From Spirochaeta cellobiosiphila DSM 17781 (GTDB taxonomy: Bacteria; Spirochaetota; Spirochaetia; DSM-17781), in contig NZ_KE384555.1 in the NCBI RefSeq assembly GCF_000426705.1, positions 158,362 through 222,361 of the forward strand: a DNA stretch of 64,000 nucleotides. The letters run 5' to 3'. This document shows positions 16,447-26,172 of this stretch, in pieces; the stretch's first letter is position 1; every line of letters starts with the position of its first letter. Both the position numbers and the translations under genes were made by a program. Under the pieces are notes generated by a model. It saw only the letters and a program-made list of their open reading frames with translations. It made no database searches and was not told the origin of the DNA.

Positions 16447-17376
16447 CTACATTAATGATTCTTGATCGAGTTTTTTAGCTATAAGGTTTGCTGCTAAAAG
16501 CAAAGTTATACTAACAAGTGATTTAAAGATTCCTGCAGCAGCCGCAAAGGAAAAACGATAAAATTCAAAGGCATAGCGTAAAACATATATGGTAAAGACC
16601 TCAGAATAATTCATAACAAGAGAGTTCTGAAGTAGATACTGCTGTTCAAAACCAGCATCCAAAAGATGTCCTATATCCATAATCAATAAGATAATAATAG
16701 TTGGTTTAATGCTTGGTAATGTGATAGCCGTGATCTTACGAAGACGACTACAACCGTCGATGTCAGCGGCTTCATATAATTGTGGATCAATAGCAGTCAT
16801 CGCTGCCAAATATATGATGGCTCCGAACCCTACAGATTTCCAAACATGGGACCACCCGATTATCCACCAAAAGAAATGAGGCTTCCCCATCCACAGAATA
16901 GGCTTTTTAATGGCACCCATTCCCACTAATAGTTGATTGATGATTCCTGTTGGAGAAAGAACTTCCAACACGATATTAGCTGCAACAACCCAAGACACAA
17001 AGTGTGGCAGGTAAGATATGGTTTGAACGCTTCGTTTAAAACCATGATGCCGTGTTTCATTAATTAGCACAGCCGTGAGTATGGCAAAAAAAGTTCCCAA
17101 TACAAGCTTTATAGTAGCCATAGCAAGGGTATTTCTAATGACATAGTAAAAATTAGCATCCCCTAGTAGATCTTTAAAATGTTTTAATCCCACAAACTTT
17201 TGCTTGAAAAAAGGGATTGCTGGTTTATAATCCTCAAATCCCATGATCCAGCCACCTACAGGGATATAACGAAAAATAATAATGTGGACAACAAATGGCA
17301 GGGTCATCAGCAAAAGAATCTTTTGGGAATTAAGCTTACGAGAGAAACCCTTTAATTTGCTGGTATTATTGGACAT
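16447..17376 (-). CDS. ABC sugar permease, LplB type
   Basis: The protein has 309 residues with about six membrane helices and a cytosolic N-terminus of some 20 residues. It has FRYIPVGGWIMGFEDYKP after helix 1, as in LplB-type permeases, and the EAA loop AADIDGCSRLRKITAITLPSIKPT (about 199-222). It pairs with the LplC-type permease to import (glucurono)xylo-oligosaccharides. Ribosome site GAGGAG lies 6 bases before ATG. The gene follows the binding protein after a stem-loop that probably lowers expression relative to it. Confidence 0.9.
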   Translation of the reverse strand: MSNNTSKLKGFSRKLNSQKILLLMTLPFVVHIIIFRYIPVGGWIMGFEDYKPAIPFFKQKFVGLKHFKDLLGDANFYYVIRNTLAMATIKLVLGTFFAILTAVLINETRHHGFKRSVQTISYLPHFVSWVVAANIVLEVLSPTGIINQLLVGMGAIKKPILWMGKPHFFWWIIGWSHVWKSVGFGAIIYLAAMTAIDPQLYEAADIDGCSRLRKITAITLPSIKPTIIILLIMDIGHLLDAGFEQQYLLQNSLVMNYSEVFTIYVLRYAFEFYRFSFAAAAGIFKSLVSITLLLAANLIAKKLDQESLM

Positions 17377-17420
17377 GACTGTCTCCTCAATATGTTAAAA
17401 ATGGACAAATAATGAATTAG

Positions 17421-17444
17421 GATCCGGCTTTTACAAGCCGGATC
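17421..17444 (-). terminator. Intercistronic stem-loop after binding-protein gene
   Basis: A perfect 10-bp stem (GATCCGGCTT/AAGCCGGATC, loop TTAC) lies between the binding-protein stop and the permease start. There is no long U-tract on the minus strand. It most likely attenuates transcription or protects the 3' end of the binding-protein message. Confidence 0.6.
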
Positions 17445-17454
17445 AGTGAGATGA

Positions 17455-19113
17455 TTAATATCCGCCGTTTATTTCAACTCTTTTATCAATTTCTTTTTGT
17501 AAATAATTCATAACACTATCTCTGTCTGCTTTAGGAATAGCATTGTATTCAGCTAAGTAAGCTTTCCAGATTTTGTCATATTCCCCGGGAGCAGCCATGA
17601 TTAATTTTGGAGTATACTCTCTACGTACATCAGTAATTTTTTGATCTGTAATGGCGATATCACTACCGGTAGGATAATTAATAGACCAAGCGGGGTAGTA
17701 AGAAGCTCTTCTTTGATCAGGTTTGTTGAACAACTCATAGAAGGTATCCACACCAAGAGCCTCTAATGCTTCTAATTCACCAGGTCGAAGTTTCGCTTTA
17801 TATATGGAAGGCTGGTTTTTAGGAGCAACAGAGTTTTTGCCATCGGAATAGAAGTTTGCAGAATCAGGTCTAATCATATTTGCCCAATAATCTGCACCAA
17901 ATTCTTTCTTAACCCAATCCTGGTCATTGAAACGTTGGATCATTTCAGCATTTCTGTAGAAATAACCATCTTCATCAACCAAGTAATCAGTCCCTTCACG
18001 ACCCCAATGTCTCATTATTTCAGTAGATTCTTTGGCTAAGAAATTAAGATACTTAATAGCACCTACGGGATCTTTACAATTCACAGATATTCCTACACCT
18101 TCTGTAGATTGAGGTTCGATAGGTCCTTCATAACTTTCAGGATAGCCAGCAAGAACGGTTGGTGTGGGAACATACCATCGACCTTGTCCCTGTTCTTTCA
18201 ATAAGGTATTAGGTTGATCAAAATTCCACCATTGGTCATAAAAAGCAAGAATGGAACCTGTTGTAAGCTTGGCCGTGTATTGGTCATAACTCATTACAAA
18301 AGATTCTTCATCATACAAGCCTGCGTTATATATCTTGTTATATAATTTGTAGGTTTTATAAGCAGCTTCATCAAATCCAATAGGAGATACAGTCCAACGA
18401 CCGTTTACCATGTCGACGTTAGCCTTTCCATCATTAGGGTGTCCAGAAAACAAACTAGGAGTATTGAGGTAAGCATATTCCCGCCATCCATCAGTTAACG
18501 CTGTAAAGGCAAAGGTTTTATTACCATTGATTTCTGGGAATTTTTGAGCATACCCAATAAGCATATCAACGGCTTCTTCTAAGTTTTCAGGTAGTTTGTA
18601 ATCATAATATTCCAAGACAGCCTTCTGAATATAAAGACCTTGAGCTTCCTGGCTCTTACGAACTTTGTCACCATAGGGCATGGTTTGAGGAAGCCAATAG
18701 ATATGACCATCATCCTGACGAAGTAACTTGATATTATCTCCCCATAAAGCCAGGAGATCCTGTCCATATTGATCTAATAAATCATCAAGAGGAATAAAGG
18801 CACCAGCTTCGTATAAAACGTGAGTTTGATTACGACCGGCAATTAGATCAGGATAGTCACCTGATGCTGCCATGATTCCTATTTTTTGCTTTAAATCACC
18901 AACCAAAATGTCCCATTCCAATTTGACTCCAGTTTGTTCTTCAAGCCAATTCCCGAAAATAGTACCTTTAGTTGGATAGTTTTCCTTTTCGTATCCAAGG
19001 AAAATAGTGTAGGTCCTCTTGCCGTTTGAAGACGTACCTTCCTGAGTACCATTAGCACTAACCATTCCTAGCATTACCAGAAACATAATTAGTACTGTAG
19101 TAATCCTTTTCAT
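17455..19113 (-). CDS. LplA-type solute-binding protein for oligosaccharides
   Basis: The protein has 552 residues, the length of LplA/YtcQ proteins. A signal peptide (MKRITTVLIMFLVMLGMVSANGTQEG) has no lipobox Cys; the mature end ANGTQEG is typical of spirochaete periplasmic binding proteins. Further along, GNWLEEQTGVKLEWDILVGD and KIGIMAASGDYPDLIAG are the cluster-1-like segments, and GVGISVNCKDPVGAIKYLNFLAKES is the usual C-lobe region. It delivers xylo-oligosaccharides or aldouronates to the two permeases downstream. Strong ribosome site AAAGGAGG. A 166-base gap before it presumably holds its own promoter, but I see no convincing -35/-10. Confidence 0.9.
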   Translation of the reverse strand: MKRITTVLIMFLVMLGMVSANGTQEGTSSNGKRTYTIFLGYEKENYPTKGTIFGNWLEEQTGVKLEWDILVGDLKQKIGIMAASGDYPDLIAGRNQTHVLYEAGAFIPLDDLLDQYGQDLLALWGDNIKLLRQDDGHIYWLPQTMPYGDKVRKSQEAQGLYIQKAVLEYYDYKLPENLEEAVDMLIGYAQKFPEINGNKTFAFTALTDGWREYAYLNTPSLFSGHPNDGKANVDMVNGRWTVSPIGFDEAAYKTYKLYNKIYNAGLYDEESFVMSYDQYTAKLTTGSILAFYDQWWNFDQPNTLLKEQGQGRWYVPTPTVLAGYPESYEGPIEPQSTEGVGISVNCKDPVGAIKYLNFLAKESTEIMRHWGREGTDYLVDEDGYFYRNAEMIQRFNDQDWVKKEFGADYWANMIRPDSANFYSDGKNSVAPKNQPSIYKAKLRPGELEALEALGVDTFYELFNKPDQRRASYYPAWSINYPTGSDIAITDQKITDVRREYTPKLIMAAPGEYDKIWKAYLAEYNAIPKADRDSVMNYLQKEIDKRVEINGGY

Positions 19114-19279
19114 AATTGTCCTCCTTTTACTTTGTACATCAAACTATCATGGTTTTTTTAAAACCCGATACAGGACAAAGTAAAGAAAAGAACAGGAGAT
19201 TCTAAAGCATATGGGTCATAAATGCCTTATATATAATTATTTATAGAAATAATACCGATAACATCGTAGGAGTTTTCAC

Positions 19280-20791
19280 CTATAAAGATCGAAACTTGGC
19301 AGGAGAAACTCCTGTGTGTTTTACGAATTGTTCAGAGAAATAATCACTGTCAGAATATCCTACCGCATGGGCTACTTCATAGACTTTTAAATCGCTTGAA
19401 GCTAATAACTTTTGTGCTTCCTCCATACGTATTTGGCATAAATATTTTTTATAACTTACGCTATAGGTCTTCTTAAATAATTGACCTAAATACACTGGAT
19501 TTATGGAATAGATCTGACCTAGTTCCTTTAGAGACAGGGACTCCTGATAATGCTCCTGTACGTATTTTGCCACACTCATAATGACACCTGCTTTATTAAG
19601 GCGCTTTAGTTCTTGAATCACTTGAGAGGCTTCCTGAGAGTATTGCTCCATATAATCAAACACATTTTTTCGATAACATAAATCTTCAATATATGAAGGA
19701 TCACGAAAGTGAGCCATAAAACCATCTACAGATCCATCCAACTCAAGAATAATGCGGGTTACATCCATAACAATACACTGTATCCAGTCATGGAGAGCGA
19801 GAAGAGAGATCTTTCTTGCATATGCCCATAAACGTATTTGCTGTAATTGTTTAGTAATCTCTAACTGGTCCCCCCGCTCGATACTATTAAGTAATTCAGG
19901 GAAGAAAAGGGCTTCTTTTAATGGAGTCTTTACAGAGTAGATATCCTGGGTCTGATCAGTCCAATAGAATAAGCCAGCTGTCTCTGTATAAGGAAGACAG
20001 GCGAGGGAATTTATAATACCCTGGAAACTGGATCTAAGAGCCTCCTTAGTATTAAGTACTGGACTTAAAAGGATATATGGTTCAGCTTTGAACTCACGCT
20101 TAGAGCAATGGATGAGCTTGGATAAAACCTCTTTTGATGAGCAGAGGCTGTCTTCCAATAGAAAACCAGTTTTATATGGGGACAATCTAATAAAGGATTG
20201 TTTGGTTAAGGGGACATTGAACTTATTCAAGAGTGTACACAGGACTTCTTCTTGATCAGGTTGTTCCTGTCGCATCATAAACTGCATATAACGTAGATTA
20301 CGAAATAAAGGAAGAACCTCATTAAGATGAGAATCATCATAGATTTTATGATTAATGATAAGCTGCCTAAAGCTTCGTGTTGAGCTATCCATCTGTCTAT
20401 GATCAGAATGAAATTGAGATTCTTTACGTATTTGCTCAAGGGCCAGTTTTATTTCCTCTGGATCCACGGGCTTGAGAAGATAGTGCTTAACCCCGAATTT
20501 CATGGCCTGCTGAGCAAAAGCAAAATCACTATACCCACTCAATATTATCCAATGAGGATGGTAGTTTTGAAGAGAATTAACTTTATCAATAAGGTTCAGA
20601 CCATCTAACTTAGGCATACGAATATCGGATATAATAATATCCGGCCGTACTCCATCAATAAGTTTATAGGCATTTTCCCCGTCATAGGCCATCCCTACTT
20701 TGGATATGCCCCACTGTTCCCAATTCATTAATTTATCCAAACCTTGATGAAGATAACGCTCATCATCGACTGTGATTAGTTTAAGATTCAA
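19280..20791 (-). CDS. AraC-type response regulator (YesN-like)
   Basis: The protein has 503 residues. I start it at TTG 20791, which has GGGAGG 6 bases upstream and overlaps the kinase end by 11 bases. The receiver domain holds the acidic pair (ITVDDE), phospho-acceptor Asp (IIISDIRMPKLDG) and Lys (YLLKPVDPEE). A roughly 260-residue linker region follows, then two AraC helix-turn-helix motifs at the end (LSLKELGQIYSINPVYLGQLFKKTY and VYEVAHAVGYSDSDYFSEQFVKHTGVSPAKFRSL). With the YesM-like kinase it should control the adjoining importer and xylanolytic operon on oligosaccharide sensing. Confidence 0.9.
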   Translation of the reverse strand: MNLKLITVDDERYLHQGLDKLMNWEQWGISKVGMAYDGENAYKLIDGVRPDIIISDIRMPKLDGLNLIDKVNSLQNYHPHWIILSGYSDFAFAQQAMKFGVKHYLLKPVDPEEIKLALEQIRKESQFHSDHRQMDSSTRSFRQLIINHKIYDDSHLNEVLPLFRNLRYMQFMMRQEQPDQEEVLCTLLNKFNVPLTKQSFIRLSPYKTGFLLEDSLCSSKEVLSKLIHCSKREFKAEPYILLSPVLNTKEALRSSFQGIINSLACLPYTETAGLFYWTDQTQDIYSVKTPLKEALFFPELLNSIERGDQLEITKQLQQIRLWAYARKISLLALHDWIQCIVMDVTRIILELDGSVDGFMAHFRDPSYIEDLCYRKNVFDYMEQYSQEASQVIQELKRLNKAGVIMSVAKYVQEHYQESLSLKELGQIYSINPVYLGQLFKKTYSVSYKKYLCQIRMEEAQKLLASSDLKVYEVAHAVGYSDSDYFSEQFVKHTGVSPAKFRSL

Positions 20792-22487
20792 AAAAATCCT
20801 CCCTATATGGAATCTGAATCCGGACATAGGTTCCTGTCTCTATAGAGCTATGAATATGAAGCAGATGATCTTTCTGGTAATATAAATCAAGACGCTTTTT
20901 TAAATTAGATAATCCGATACCATCTGGAACATGGGTCAAATCAAACCCCTCACCATTATCCTTTACTTCAATTATCAGAAAGTCATTTTCTTCAAACACT
21001 CTAATAATGAGAGACCCCTGTTGTAATACATTTTCCAATCCATGCATACAGGCATTTTCCACTATTCCCTGAATGGTTATCCGTGGAATAAGCCAATAGT
21101 CCGGCCTATAATCTGTATAGATTTCATATTTCAATCTGTCCTCAAAGCGATACTTCTGGATATCCAAATACTCACTAGTAAAGGCTAACTCCGACTCTAA
21201 TGGTATCAGATCATGATCCCATTCCACCATACGCCGGAAAAGACGGGATAGCTTTAGAATAACATCAGCAGTCTCATATTCATCTTTGATGACGGACTTC
21301 ATTCGAATGGATTCCAGTACATTATTAAGAAAATGAGGATTAATTTGGCTCTGTAGGTTATCTAGTTCTGCTTGTTTTTTGGTTAACTCCAGTTTATTTC
21401 TTTCTATATCCTGTCTATAAACCTTGTTGATCAAGTAATTAATATGTTGGGCCATCAGATTAAAATCATTAAGTAAAGTGGCTATCTCATCATGACCGAA
21501 GGCCCCTATAGTAATAGGAGAGAAATCCTCTTTCTCCACCTTTTTCATATGTTTTGATAGTAGTTTAAGACGAGAAGTAATAGATAAATTAACCAAGTAA
21601 ACAAAAATACTAGCCAGTCCCAGACTGAGAATAAGGACTAGAACGTATTTAAGAAAACTAAAACGATCTCCCACAGTCGGGTTCATACTGGCGACCATAC
21701 CGGATATTCTTAGATCATATCCCAAGTCTAATTCTGGTTTGACTTCCAATAATCTATCTTGTCTGCTTAATCTTTCTATACTGAGCCACTGGGTTAAAAT
21801 ATGTCCAGAGCCATCTCTTAATTGAAGATTCCCCTTTAAGGGAGAACTAGAGAGAATAGACTTAAGAATAGAGACAGACATATCCATTCGAAGAATGACT
21901 TCGTACTTACTGGGATAGGAGGGATTACTTATATATTTATAAAGACTCAAGTAAGGACCTTGATGGAGACTTAATCTCCTGTCCTCTTCTTTATGCATGA
22001 GTAGTAACTGCCTGGAAGGAGTCTTTTTAATGAGCTTATACCAGGTACTGTTAAGATTGTCCTCATTCAAAGTCACATAACCGGATGAAACACCAATAGA
22101 AGGATTACTGACATAGAAAAGAATTTTTTCAATTCCATTATATCCCGCTATATACTTGTTAAGCTCTGGCCATAAATAGGAAGAGTGGACTTCTTGGTAC
22201 TTTTGCTTCTGAGGATACTCATCCAGTAATAAACGATAAATTACAGAATCAGCAACAATGGCCTTTGATATCAGAGAAAAAGAGTCTATGTAGTTCTCCA
22301 AATCATCAGTCACAGCTTTTAAGGATTCTTTCAAATAGCTATCTTCCTGAACCTGCCCTGCCTGGATCAACTCATATGTAAAATAAGAGACCACAAGAAT
22401 CAGAGGAAGAAAAAAACCTCCAAAATAGACCAAGACTAACTTACGGCCAATAGGAATATCCAGGAACCACTTTATGAATATATTCAT
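20781..22487 (-). CDS. YesM-type sensor histidine kinase
   Basis: The protein has 568 residues. I take ATG 22487 as start; a GTG 36 bases upstream is possible, and neither has a strong ribosome site. Membrane helix 1 is near residues 15-38. An extracytoplasmic sensor of about 240 residues, membrane helix 2, a HAMP segment and a coiled linker follow. Then comes the His_kinase domain with phospho-His in SQINPHFLNNVLESIRMKS and ATP-binding boxes IVENACMHGLEN, DNGEGFD and GIGLSNLKKRLDLYY. It is the partner of the downstream AraC-type regulator and probably senses xylan-derived sugars outside the membrane. Confidence 0.9.
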   Translation of the reverse strand: MNIFIKWFLDIPIGRKLVLVYFGGFFLPLILVVSYFTYELIQAGQVQEDSYLKESLKAVTDDLENYIDSFSLISKAIVADSVIYRLLLDEYPQKQKYQEVHSSYLWPELNKYIAGYNGIEKILFYVSNPSIGVSSGYVTLNEDNLNSTWYKLIKKTPSRQLLLMHKEEDRRLSLHQGPYLSLYKYISNPSYPSKYEVILRMDMSVSILKSILSSSPLKGNLQLRDGSGHILTQWLSIERLSRQDRLLEVKPELDLGYDLRISGMVASMNPTVGDRFSFLKYVLVLILSLGLASIFVYLVNLSITSRLKLLSKHMKKVEKEDFSPITIGAFGHDEIATLLNDFNLMAQHINYLINKVYRQDIERNKLELTKKQAELDNLQSQINPHFLNNVLESIRMKSVIKDEYETADVILKLSRLFRRMVEWDHDLIPLESELAFTSEYLDIQKYRFEDRLKYEIYTDYRPDYWLIPRITIQGIVENACMHGLENVLQQGSLIIRVFEENDFLIIEVKDNGEGFDLTHVPDGIGLSNLKKRLDLYYQKDHLLHIHSSIETGTYVRIQIPYREDFFES

Positions 22488-22530
22488 TCCGCAAACATTA
22501 TACGGTGCATATTCTAGGGGCACAAGTTTT

Positions 22531-23316
22531 TTAATCCCGAGGAGGCAGCTTACCTTTCCTAAGGGATTGACGGTAATCTTTGGGGCTTATGCCAGTTTTT
22601 TTCTTAAATATTTTACTGAAATGGTATTCATCAGAAAAACCAAAAAGCGTGGCTAGCTCCTTATTTACATAGTCATGACTCTCCAGTAAATAGCAAGCAG
22701 CATCTACTTTTAAGCGTAAAAAATAATCGATAGGAGAACGACCTGTCCTTTCTTTAAACAAATGACTAAGTCGGGATGGGGTTAAATTAACGAGAGAAGC
22801 CAAATCTTCCAGAGTAATTTTTCGATTTAGATTCTGGTCCATATAATACATAACATCCATTAAGGGATCTGTAATGTCCACACTATAGCTTGGATCAGAG
22901 GGAATACTTAGTTCACTCAATAAAGCCATAACCCCATACCACACAGTTCTTTGAACTTCTTTATTAGGGATATTAGAGAGTACTCGATATCGTTTCCATT
23001 CATAACTTCTGGGGGAAGATAATAGGAATCCTCCTTGATCACGACAGAGAACACACAGGGCATTCAAGAAATCCCTTTCCCCTCCTGGTTCATGAATACG
23101 CACAATATGAAAAGCTAATTCATCTTGAACATAGAGACGATGCTCTTCATGGGGAGGACTTATTGTCAATAAATGTGGTTCGATTATGTATTGGAACCCT
23201 GCTCCAACGAGGGTTCCCTTCCCCTTATAGAATAGATGCATCTCATAAAAGCTATCTGAATGGAGGGGGAAATCATTCACAAGAAATCCTGAACCAAAAT
23301 CTATCGCCTTTTTCAT
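22531..23316 (-). CDS. AraC-family transcriptional regulator
   Basis: The protein has 261 residues. The N-terminal cupin-like sensor (FYKGKGTLVGAGFQYIIEPHLLTISPPHEEHRL) is followed by the two-HTH AraC domain (ITLEDLASLVNLTPSRLSHLFKERTGRSPIDYFLRLKVDAACYLLES, then VNKELATLFGFSDEYHFSKIFKKKTGISPKDYR). Unlike the YesN-type protein it has no receiver, so it should bind a small ligand directly. It is divergent from the GH115 gene (96-base shared intergenic region) and sits 44 bases before the kinase, so it probably controls one or both arms of the xylan locus. Confidence 0.85.
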   Translation of the reverse strand: MKKAIDFGSGFLVNDFPLHSDSFYEMHLFYKGKGTLVGAGFQYIIEPHLLTISPPHEEHRLYVQDELAFHIVRIHEPGGERDFLNALCVLCRDQGGFLLSSPRSYEWKRYRVLSNIPNKEVQRTVWYGVMALLSELSIPSDPSYSVDITDPLMDVMYYMDQNLNRKITLEDLASLVNLTPSRLSHLFKERTGRSPIDYFLRLKVDAACYLLESHDYVNKELATLFGFSDEYHFSKIFKKKTGISPKDYRQSLRKGKLPPRD

Positions 23317-23411
23317 TAGCAGTATTGTACAAGAATATTATGGTAATGAACATTGGTTCTAAGGAGGAGCTATCCCTAATATCTTAAGTAAAATAGGAGT
23401 GTACAGCAATT

Positions 23412-26159
23412 ATGACTATTTTATCACACAAAGAATCAATACTATCCTGTAAACCTCAGGTAGATTATCTAACAATTTATGACGGGAATCCCTCCCTAAC
23501 CCTAATTCAGCCTTCTCAGGAAGGACTCCAATGGGGAGTCAAACAGTTCCAGGAAGATCTTCTCGGTATAACGAATATGACCTTTCCCTTAAGCTCGTCT
23601 TCTCAGAAGGCTTCCAACCCTATTCTTGAAATAAAGCTGATAGGAGAGGATTCTTCTGACTCAAAACAGGAATACCATGCACTCAAAGACAAATGGGACT
23701 CCTATATTATCGAGGTGTCTGACAAAGCTATTTCCATAATAGGTAGTAATATAAGGGGAGCGCTTTATGGGATATTTGATTTATCCCGTCAGTTAGGTGT
23801 TTCCCCCTGGCACTGGTGGGCGGATGTACCTCATCCAAAGCATAATTACATAGCTATCAAAAAAGGAACCTTCACCTCGGGAGAGCCTGCTATCAGATAT
23901 AGGGGCTTTTTCATTAACGATGAATACCCCTGTTTAGGTAATTGGGCCCATGAAAAATTTGAAAGTCTTAATCATGAATTCTATGAACACGTGTTTGACC
24001 TGCTCCTCCGCTTACGTGGGAATTATCTCTGGCCAGCCATGTGGGATGATTGTTTTTATGATGACGATCCTCAGAATCACATTCTAGCAGATAAGTTAGG
24101 TATCATCATGGGAACAAGTCACCATGAACCAATGATGCGTAATTGGAAAGAATGGGGACGTTATGGTGAAGGAGAATGGGATTTTAATAAAAACCTGGAA
24201 CAGTTAAAGCAATACTGGACCCAAAGTATTAAACGGATGGGCTCATATGAAAGTCTCGTCACAGTTGGGATGAGAGGGGACGGAGATGAACCACTTACCA
24301 ATGATAAACAGGCAGATCTGTTAGAGAAAATCATTAAAACCCAAAGAGACATTCTTCAGGAAGTCACCCATAAAAAACCACAGGATATTCCTCAAATGTG
24401 GGCTGTATATAAAGAAGTACAAGATGTATATGAGCAAGGTTTTGAGATACCGGAAGATATCATCATTATGTTATGTGATGATAACTGGGGAAATCTCAGA
24501 ATCATTCCCCCCAAAGATAAACAGAAACACAAAGCAGGTTATGGTCTGTATTATCACTTTGATTATGTAGGTGGTCCTCGTAATTACAAATGGATTAGTT
24601 CTACGAATCTAAGCAGAACCTGGGAGCAACTCACCCTGGCTTATAATTCGGGAATACAAAGTCTATGGATCGTGAATGGAGGCGATATTAAATTCCAGGA
24701 ACTCCCTTTAAGCTTTTTTATGGATATGGCCTGGAATCCTGAGGATATTAAATCTGATGAGATAGCAAATTATCTTAAGAGATGGACCTATGAACAATTC
24801 GGAATCAAAGATACAGACCTATCCCAATTGATAGAAGATTACCTTCTATACAGCAGCCGCCGGAGACCAGAACTACTGGACAAGGATACCTATACAAATA
24901 AAGTCTTTAATGAAAGGGATAGGATACAGAAGGAATCCATAGAATTGCAATCAAGACTTAAGCAATTAAAAACAACGATTCCTGAATCTTATCAGGATAG
25001 TTTCTATCAATTAATTGAATACCCCCTCATGGCTTTAAGCAATTTACATTTAATGTACATCTATCAAAAACAAAATGAAGACTATAGTTTACAAGAAAGA
25101 TCTTCTACAAATGCTTATGCTTATAAAGTCATGGAATGCTATGTCAAAGATAAAGCTTTAACCAATCAATATCATAGTCTCAGAGAGGGAAAGTGGAATC
25201 ACATGGCCAGTCAAAATCATATTAGCTATACCTACTGGCAGCAACCTGAAATCGATTTATGTCCTGAGACAAAGCTCCTACCTATCCAAGAGAATGTGGA
25301 TATACAGATTGATACAAAAAAGATAGTAATAGAATCTCAACAACAGGAACCTAGTTATATTGATATCTATAATCGGGGATGTCGAGATCAGAGCTATCAA
25401 ATAAAATGTGAAGTAGATTGGCTAAAACTTGCTTCACAAGAAGGGATCATCCATGAGCAAGTACAAATACCTATTGAAATCCACTGGGATCAAGTTGATC
25501 AGGAAGAATTGGAAACCAGTATAATCATCACTGCTGGTATAAAAGAATGGGAAGTCAAGCTTGTTGTTCGTAAAAAAGATTACCCCACATCCTTACCAAA
25601 AGGGACCTTCCTACCATATAAAGGTATCACCTCAATTAAAGCCAAGAATTTTAAAGCATCCTATAAGAGACAGCAAATTGAATGGAAAGTCATCCCTGGC
25701 ATAGGAAGAGAAGGATCGGGAATAACAACATTTCCCATCGGAGCGTCCTGCTCTAATACCAATATTTTAGAGCACCCCTCTGTCGTTTATGATCTTTATC
25801 TGGATCAAATAGGGGAATATTGGATCTATATTCAGGTAGCACCTAGTAATGATTTCCTCAATAAAGGAGGACTTTGTTATGGAATCAGCTGGAATCAGGA
25901 AGAGCCCCGTGTCATTAATATACATGAGAAGGCAACTAAAGAGGATTGGTTCAATCCAGTAACAACAAACGATGATTGGAATAAGGCCGTAGGGAATAAT
26001 ATCCGTACCCAAGAAATAAGAAAGGAAATCAATAAAACTGGTATACACCAGCTCCAAATATGGATGATTGATCCAGGGATTGTGATCCAAAACATAGTGC
26101 TTAGTCAAAAAGATCTAGGGTCATGGTCCTTAAGCCCTACAGAAAGCCGACGTTCTTAA
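23412..26159 (+). CDS. GH115 alpha-glucuronidase, cytosolic
   Basis: The protein has 915 residues and no signal peptide. GH115 hallmarks are plain: AIRYRGFFINDEYPCLGNWAHEKF (about 160-183), NYLWPAMWDDCFYDDDPQN (204-222), GIIMGTSHHEPMMRNWKEW (230-248), MLCDDNWGNLRIIPP (about 355-370), and a long C-terminal region ending in a beta-sandwich. The family removes (4-O-methyl-)glucuronic acid from xylan, including internal residues. Glucuronoxylo-oligosaccharide importing loci more often carry GH67, so this is an alternative solution. AGGAG precedes the ATG by 11 bases, so the start may be slightly off. It heads a plus-strand run with the exporter genes 13 bases behind. Confidence 0.9.
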   Translation: MTILSHKESILSCKPQVDYLTIYDGNPSLTLIQPSQEGLQWGVKQFQEDLLGITNMTFPLSSSSQKASNPILEIKLIGEDSSDSKQEYHALKDKWDSYIIEVSDKAISIIGSNIRGALYGIFDLSRQLGVSPWHWWADVPHPKHNYIAIKKGTFTSGEPAIRYRGFFINDEYPCLGNWAHEKFESLNHEFYEHVFDLLLRLRGNYLWPAMWDDCFYDDDPQNHILADKLGIIMGTSHHEPMMRNWKEWGRYGEGEWDFNKNLEQLKQYWTQSIKRMGSYESLVTVGMRGDGDEPLTNDKQADLLEKIIKTQRDILQEVTHKKPQDIPQMWAVYKEVQDVYEQGFEIPEDIIIMLCDDNWGNLRIIPPKDKQKHKAGYGLYYHFDYVGGPRNYKWISSTNLSRTWEQLTLAYNSGIQSLWIVNGGDIKFQELPLSFFMDMAWNPEDIKSDEIANYLKRWTYEQFGIKDTDLSQLIEDYLLYSSRRRPELLDKDTYTNKVFNERDRIQKESIELQSRLKQLKTTIPESYQDSFYQLIEYPLMALSNLHLMYIYQKQNEDYSLQERSSTNAYAYKVMECYVKDKALTNQYHSLREGKWNHMASQNHISYTYWQQPEIDLCPETKLLPIQENVDIQIDTKKIVIESQQQEPSYIDIYNRGCRDQSYQIKCEVDWLKLASQEGIIHEQVQIPIEIHWDQVDQEELETSIIITAGIKEWEVKLVVRKKDYPTSLPKGTFLPYKGITSIKAKNFKASYKRQQIEWKVIPGIGREGSGITTFPIGASCSNTNILEHPSVVYDLYLDQIGEYWIYIQVAPSNDFLNKGGLCYGISWNQEEPRVINIHEKATKEDWFNPVTTNDDWNKAVGNNIRTQEIRKEINKTGIHQLQIWMIDPGIVIQNIVLSQKDLGSWSLSPTESRRS

Positions 26160-26172
26160 TAAGGAAGTATTC